Source: Prinia subflava
Taxonomy: Eukaryota; Chordata; Aves; Passeriformes; Cisticolidae
Assembly: GCF_021018805.1 (NCBI RefSeq)
Contig: NC_086250.1
Location: 67,095,322-67,159,321 of the forward strand
Reading direction: 5' to 3'
DNA length: 64,000 bases
Part shown: positions 57,568 through 64,000 of the stretch, one piece after another
How the letters are laid out: every line of letters starts with the position of its first letter
Position numbering within the stretch: position 1 is the first letter of the stretch
Notes under the pieces: model-generated
Database searches by the model: none
Told to the model about the DNA's origin: nothing
What the model saw: only the letters and a program-made list of their open reading frames with translations
Position numbers and translations under genes: made by a program

Positions 57568-60318
57568 GTACTTGGCATTGATCTGCTCCCCTGTGAATTC
57601 TTCCAACCTACCTCCCTGTGAGAAACACTCAACTTCCAGCTGCAGTCTGTTCATGAGAGAGGAGTCTGGGTGCCCGTGTTTGGAACATGGGAAAAGTCTT
57701 TCATGGTGTTAAATCCACCACACTAATAAATGGCTTAGGATTGCCAGTGCAGCTTATAGAGGCCACCAGCTTGAGCAGACACAAGCAGTGCTGAATTGTT
57801 CCTAGACAGGGTAGCTTTGGGTCTGTCCCAAAGCCGAGCTCTCTTGAAGTCCATCACCAATGACTTGGGCGTTCCTGCACCGTCTTTGCTTTAGTCTGCA
57901 AGGGATAAAAACTGTGCTCTCCACAGGGAATACAAACTGTCTCAGCTGAGACAATCTCCAGCAGTTTACACTGCGTATAACAGAAATGCATCTTACAACA
58001 AGGCAAGGGAAATATTTTTTGATCCCCTGGGTTTGCAGAAGCCAGGTCTGAACTGCTTCTTCCGAGGTTTAGCTATTTTCAGCTCAATGTCTAGAATCAT
58101 GAGATAAGATGCATCTTGTGTTCCTTTTGTTGTCCAAAATTGGGCAATTCATCCATGCTGATTCCTTCCAAGATAGGTGTCTTGTGCAAGTCATTCTCTA
58201 GAGGTGCCAAGCCCTTCGTGCGGAGACCAGAAAGAGCTGAGACTGCTAAACCCAACTGTGTGCTTAAGTACTAAACATCCACAGTCTTGTGACCTAGACC
58301 TCAGTCATGTTGTTCTGATTAAATAGATGTCATCCAAGACCTGGGTGGGAGATTCTGGAAGCCTGCAGGAAGATCAGCAACCACCAGAACAGTGCCCAGC
58401 AGCTTGAGTCATGAAGCTTCAGCTGCTGGAGTTAACACAAAATGCTCTGTACTGGGACAGACCCCCAGGAACCTGCTTTTGGTAAAGAGCTTGGCTTCCC
58501 TAGAGAGACATTTGTGAACACTTCAATCCTCTAAAGTAACTGAAAACAGCAGGAAATTTTGCCTGCAGCATTTTTGTTTGATTCAACCCCTTTTCCCTCA
58601 AAGGAAAATCCATCTTGAATACACAGCTCAGAGTAGCCCCAGAACAGGTCCAGTCCCATCAGGCTTCCACATCTTTCTTCTCTTGCATAAGAGAAGATGA
58701 TCATGAGAAAAAATGCTTTTTCCTTCACTGTTTGCAACATGCCTTTGAGGCCCCACCAAAGCCCTTGTGCAATGGGTGCCATTTCCTTCAGATGTCCTCC
58801 TGGAGCCAAGGTGGAGCTGACTGGTGCCATTGAGCCCATCCTGCCCTGCCTGTGTTTGCAGCTGCCTCCAAGATGCTGCCATGAATCATCTGCACTCTTG
58901 CAGAAACTCTCTTCACACCCAACCAACAGCATCCAATTGCTTAGAGAGAAACAGGAGCTCTTGGCCATGGGGGTTTTGGGGGAAAAAACAGGCCAAATTA
59001 GGCACTCCAAAGATTACTCTTTTGTGATAGCAAAAATGAACAGAACAAAGGCTCTGAATGCCATCCAATTGTAAGTACCAGAAGGCACTGAAGTTCAGGG
59101 ATGGCTTGTCTCTTCTTTGTTCCCTCTGTTCCTCCAAGGCTGGATTGAGGAGGATAAACCCTTTGACACCCACAAGTGGCTATAGGCAACACTTGCACAT
59201 TAATTACTTCTTAAGCATAAATATAAAGTTTAAACTAGAAGTGTCCACTCCTTTTGATTCATCTGTAAGACTCTTCATTTAAATCTCCTGTGCACTGCAT
59301 GTGTTCAAGTGAGCTCACAGCAGAGGAGGCTTGTTGTTTTCCTAAATTTGAATCTTACGAGCCTAAGCTGGAGGGAAATTGTTATGGGATTTCCAACCCT
59401 GCCTTTTTTCCTTCCTCTCCTTTCCATTCAGGAGGTGCCTTTTTTTTTACCATGTGAGTCCATTGAGATTCCAAAACAGCTGACAAATGTGTAGTTTGAG
59501 GCCAGTCCTATCCCCTGATCCTGGAGAAGAGCTCTGCAGAGCAGCCAGTGCTAAGGCTCAACTACAAAAAGTTATCCAAGGTCAAATTCCTCTTTTCTCT
59601 GAACTTCCATCTACCCCCCAATGGGGATTCATGTCTGTCCAGCACCTGGCAGGACTCACCCCACGTCTGCAGCATTGCATAACTTGCAAGTCCCGTTGTG
59701 TGCAGTTATTCACCAACTTCCCTGGTCACTGTGCTGCTGGAGCTGCTGAGCACTGGGACTTGAGAGGCTCTCATAAAGCTCTGGGATGGGAGGAGTGTGG
59801 GGCTTACAGTCATTGCAAACCTGCTTTACTCCACTTCTGTGAGGCCTGATCTTAACCCCTCTGTGTTCAGGGGCTTAACACATTTGTATAGTCACTTCCA
59901 CACCTCTAAAGAGGCAGCTCATGATGAAGAGAGACCTGGTTGAGGGCTGGGAATCTTTATGTTACTGTAAGTTGTTGTACTTGGGTTGACCTCTGCTTTT
60001 TCTTCTTTTTTTTAATGTTTTCTTTTAATATATATTCTTTACAGCCCCACAGCCACGGGAGCCTAGAGTCAATCAGGTCCTCATGTGCACAGCCACAGCT
60101 GAGATAACAACTTTGAGTATCATCAGGGCTACAGGCTGAGCTGGGCTTTGCAAAACCTCAGGTGATCAGTCGGGGTTTTTTAAAACCAGATTGCAAATGA
60201 GGAACTGTTTGTGCCAGAGAAATTATATCAGAGCAGCCACTGGGATGAGAGGTTGTGCAGGAGGAAGGGGAATAAACAGCACAGGAGTTGAGTAATTTCT
60301 AATTAAAGTGAGAATAGA

Positions 60319-60399
60319 GCCAGTGTTCATCTCAGAAAAGAGGTTCTGGGAAGTTCACGAGCCAGTTTTCATCTCAGAGAGGTTCTGGGAAGTTCACTG
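60319..60399. repeat. Small tandem duplication, about 42 bp
   Basis: GTTCATCTCAGAAAAGAGGTTCTGGGAAGTTCAC-type sequence (60324 onward) recurs as TTTTCATCTCAGAGAGGTTCTGGGAAGTTCAC from about 60366, differing by a 3-4 bp gap and a few bases. The shared core is GAGGTTCTGGGAAGTTCAC. Seen directly. Confidence 0.9.
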
Positions 60400-61625
60400 C
60401 ATCGCATATTCTCAGGCATTCGTCATCTGAAACGTCTTTTAATTGCCACTATTATATCATATCACAAACATTCTTGTAATTTATCAGTCATAACCTCCTA
60501 CAAAGGGATCCTTTCATTCAAGCCATCTTTTCCCCTTGGATCCCGGTCCTGCAACACACTCAGACCAGGAATCTGGAAGTGGAACTTTTTTTCTTCTGTT
60601 TTTCTAAACACAAGTTGTTGCTTTGAAGACAACATGTTTCAGTAATGGACTGTGTCCCAGTTTCAACTTCTTTCCTCTTCATCCCACGATAATCAGCTCT
60701 TAACAGCTCTCCTTCCTCTTATGGTAAAAGCTGAAATGTAAATAATCAGGATGTCCTAAGTGTCAGGAGCCAGCTGAGTCCTGCTAGCACAGACCCTGGG
60801 TCTCCAACGCCAAGCTGCCTTAAACATTTGGCTCAGCCAACAGACTGTATTTATAATGTAAACTCCCCTTGTCAGCTCCTAACTCCTGGCTCCAGTTTTA
60901 GAAAATTTAACATTTCTGGGGGTTGTATTTTCCCACCACTTAGTCAAGAGCTGAAATTTTTCCTCTCAGAAAATACACTTGTGTGTCAAAGGCCAACGAC
61001 CAAAAAAATATCAGTAGTTTTGCAGCCTAAATATAGCACAGAACTGAGATCCTGAATTCCTGAGAAAGAGCCAGTGTAAACAGCCATCGTCTGTGCAACC
61101 TGGGAGGGGGCTGCACTCGGGGCTTTTCTTTGTGTTATCAAACACCACGGTGCCTGGATGTCCTGGCATGGGTGACGAGCCCTTTGTGCAGGGACATCCT
61201 GACCAAAGTCCTTCCCATCGATGGCCTGCATTATCCAGCCTCAGCAAAAGGCTCCAGAGCCACCCCAGCCTGGAGATGCTGTCCTTGCACTGGCTTACAC
61301 CCATGGCTCATAAGGGGTTTGTTGGGCTGTGTTGATGTGAAAGGCTCAGGTTCAAGTGCTGCTCTTGGCCTTGTCAAGGAGTTGCATTGCAAGATATCCA
61401 TGAGGATAATCTCACTGTGAACACAAAACCAGCCAGGGGGAACTAAATCTCGGCCCTCTGTTGGGTGCTGGTGATCAACACTGTCTCCAAGAATTAATCC
61501 ACTGCCATTCCAGGTGGGAGAATGTATAACAGCAAAACTAATCACATACTTACCCACAGATGGTTTAACTAGCACAAACTCATTCCTCTGATCCATCTCA
61601 TCTTACAGTTCATAAATAAACCAAT

Positions 61626-61643
61626 GTCTTCATATATGAAGAC
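61626..61643. repeat. Perfect 18-bp palindrome, no spacer
   Basis: GTCTTCATA and TATGAAGAC are exact reverse complements with no spacer. Confidence 0.93.
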
Positions 61644-63184
61644 TTTCCTTCTGATAGCTGGAACTGACCAGGAAAGATGAATCCATTTCCCCTGCAGAGG
61701 TCTAGGATTGCCCAGGACCATCTTCCACCCACTTCACCTTCAGCCTAGGCCAGTGTGTCTCATTTATTAATACACATGGATAATGTTTTAACCATTAGCT
61801 GTGGAAAGACATGATAGCTATTAGAGCTTCCCCTCCCTCTTGCATCAGACTTGGGAGGGATGGAATTAAATGAAACCTGGCCAAGGGAAGTGCAGCAGGG
61901 AATACAGCTTGCATGGTGTTGAAATGGTTTGTGAATGCTCAAGGGTGGACAGAGCTAATTTCTGTCAAAGCTGATAACACTGGTTTACTGCATCCCTTTT
62001 CATTTTGATAACCCAACTCTCAGTGGATCTCATTATCCTGGAATTCATTCAAGAGTTCCCATCTCCTCTAACAGGGCTCAAAAAACACCTTGCAGGTCTC
62101 CAGAGATTAATTGGTATTAATACAGAGTAGTCATAAGTTTTCTCAGTGGGGCATTTGCTCCCATGTCTCACAAGTTTGTTGTGTTTCAGGGATGAGTATA
62201 TTTGGATTGCCTCTTGGGATTTTCTCCAAAGCTTTTTTCAAAGGAAAGGTCTTCTCCAAATCTTTCCACTCACATTCATCTTTTTTGGGACGTGCTTTTC
62301 TCTTTCAGTCTCAGACACTATTTGCTTTGGTGCAGCCAGGCTGCTGTTTGAGTAGCAGGTATGAGACCGGCGCAGGGTGACAAACCCAAAGTGATGACAA
62401 GCCTGCAGCCTTGGAGAGCTGCAGTGCCCTTGAAATACCACAATCAGCCCTCTTACAGATTCACACAGACCTGCTTCCCTTCCATCTGCTGTTTGCCCTC
62501 TTGCTTTCCAGTATTTTTTGCTCTGCCTGTTCTTGCCAGGAGTTGCACCCTATCTCCCGTTCATAAGCAAATTAAAGTGCTTGCAGGTGACACTGCTCCT
62601 GACGTCCTCTGAGGCAACACCCAAATGCCACTCAGGATGCCAAGTGCTGCTTCACAAGTCCGTGGTGCACCCCAGGAGTGAGAGCAGCTGAGTGATTGAG
62701 CATTGTGGTGCAGCAGCTGTGGAGCTTGGGACCAGCTATTTGAAGAAGACTCCTGTGTTAGTCATCACTGACCTCATTTTGATCACTCATCAATATGCTC
62801 GTCCTTTTATTTTGAAATACCCAGAAAGTCTTCATGCAAAATGAAACACACTCAGAAAAAATACTCCAAAAGGATTTTGCTGAGCCGTTTGGCAGTTTGG
62901 GAAATCTGCAGAATCACTAACATTTGACAGTTTTCAGAGCTATAAAAATAAAGGGAGTTTTAAATTAGTACTGTAAGTGGAGTGTGGAATCTGGAGTCAG
63001 ATTGGGACAAAGCTGGATCTCAAATCAGCAGTTGTTCTGATGCTGTTCTGGACTGGGGGGTGCTTTTTGGGGGTAGCTGAATGCTGGGAAATGCTGAACA
63101 AGCTGCTTCATTTTTGAAGGAAAGACATGAATAGCAATGTTAATTTAAAAGGAGAAATTTACCTTGGATCCATTGTCCTGGCCT

Positions 63185-63310
63185 CAGACAAGGACACTGG
63201 GCTCTGCACCCAGCTTTGCCGAGGACACTGCAGCATCTTGGGATCTTGCAAGACCTTTGATGCCTTTGTGTCTGTGTTTCCTCCTCCGTGGTTCAGAATT
63301 TCTTTGGGAC
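63185..63310 (+). mobile_element. Possible relic of an old amniote SINE/L2-type repeat
   Basis: TGCACCCAGCTTTGCCGAGG near 63206, CTTGCAAGACCTTTGATGCC and TTTGTGTCTGTGTTTCCTCC near 63265 follow the order of old MIR/L2-like repeats (cagctctgcc..., gggcaagtcac..., tgcctcagtttcc). Diverged. Confidence 0.35.
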
Positions 63311-63630
63311 AATCTGAGTTTATAAAAGTGCATGACAAGAGACTTCAGCCAAGCTATAAAATCTTCACTGTGCATGATGAACAGTTCTTTTAATGAGGGA
63401 GAGCACAATCCTTCAGCACCAAATTCATACAGTCAGTCCAGTCCTGGGCTTTCATCTTTCAAATGAAGGGACAGCTTCCACACCGTGGGCTGATAGGAGC
63501 AAAGCTGCTGTGCAGGGCTAAGACCATAAATCAGGAGGCAGAGCTGCATTAACCAGCATGTACAGCAGGACCTGGTGTGGAAACAAGGATAGGTGTGTTA
63601 TATGGTCCTGCTGGGCTGGGCTGCTTAGAC

Positions 63631-63650
63631 TTTCTTGCACAAGCAAGAAA
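63631..63650. repeat. Perfect 8-bp hairpin, 4-nt loop
   Basis: TTTCTTGC and GCAAGAAA flank ACAA. A tight stem-loop if transcribed, but of a size expected by chance in a window like this. Confidence 0.85.
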
Positions 63651-64000
63651 TATCCCCTTTTCCAGGTTCTTTCCAATCCCTTGAACTTGGATTTTTGCCA
63701 GGAAACCAAAGGAGCACAGTAAAAATCTGACAAATCTCTGTTGTCCTTTTCCAGGCAGTGATAGTACTGATAAAGGGTTTTGTTACCAAAAAACCAAAAT
63801 ATTAAAGGTCTTATTTCATTCCCTGTTTTCACAAAACCATTCCTGGTTTCTTTGGGTTTTCCTTCCCTTTCATGGGCCTGAGCATCTGTACCTGAAAGGT
63901 GTCATAACCCACCACTAAATGGCTTCACAAAGCAGCCTCAAACAGATGCTGTTTGACAGCAGAAACTCAAGTCAGGCACCAACCCCAAGTATTTGCTGAA

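Larger units (their letters stand above)
55446..64000. other. Mostly unique non-coding DNA, no gene seen
   Basis: About 8.5 kb without a supported exon. The frames at 58531-59010 (159 codons, minus) and 58697-59074 (125, plus) overlap on opposite strands, so at most one could be real, and neither has a recognisable domain. The plus frame ends at a GTAAGT site (59072). A strong acceptor-like site ends at 60044. Palindromes and small duplications are listed separately. Confidence 0.45.

Noticed and set aside
58531..59074. Gene on either strand from long overlapping frames
   Set aside because: The two frames are mutually exclusive and neither contains a motif I recognise; the donor at 59072 lacks a G at -1.
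1..64000. Bacterial-type systems (operons, phage, defence islands)
   Set aside because: CR1 and LTR repeats, microsatellites, CpG depletion and lack of long frames all indicate vertebrate nuclear DNA.

Overview
This window reads as nuclear DNA from a bird, most likely a songbird, and I find no protein-coding gene in it that I can support. The avian call rests on interspersed repeats. Four CR1 LINE 3' ends are clear (31785-32060, 38277-38502, 44732-44815, 55250-55445). Two older CR1 relics lie at 1294-1455 and 11385-11880. A solo LTR at 5257-5911 closely resembles an abundant passerine ERVL-type LTR. The family assignments are from memory, not from a database search.

The longest stop-free frame is 215 codons (18321-18968, minus). 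With stop codons at about 3 in 64, six frames over 64 kb give roughly 6,000 open stretches, and the longest is expected near 180 codons by chance. The long frames here are therefore close to noise. None shows a recognisable domain, and several are made by repeats. Codon structure, splice sites and CpG islands do not line up anywhere into a convincing gene. The window is best described as intergenic or long-intron sequence.

Layout: 1-3.5 kb, unique DNA with one old CR1 relic; 3.5-3.85 kb, a 16-copy GC-rich minisatellite; 5.26-6.09 kb, a solo LTR next to a long (TTTTG)n array; 6-28 kb, mostly unique DNA with an ancient CR1 reverse-transcriptase relic and small CpG-dense patches; 28.7-33.4 kb, a cluster of simple repeats (31-bp hairpin repeat plus poly-A/GAA, CT/CA, AAT, AAAAC) around a CR1; 33-64 kb, unique DNA with three more CR1 pieces, scattered weak relics of an old amniote SINE/L2-type repeat, and several perfect short palindromes.

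No genes work together here. What may matter biologically is non-coding: possible enhancers, four short ATG or splice-donor exon candidates too small to judge by eye, perfect inverted repeats, and length-variable tandem repeats. I see no evidence for a new biological system. The most useful follow-ups are a RepeatMasker run with an avian library, alignment to other bird genomes for conservation, and RNA-seq mapping over the exon candidates.
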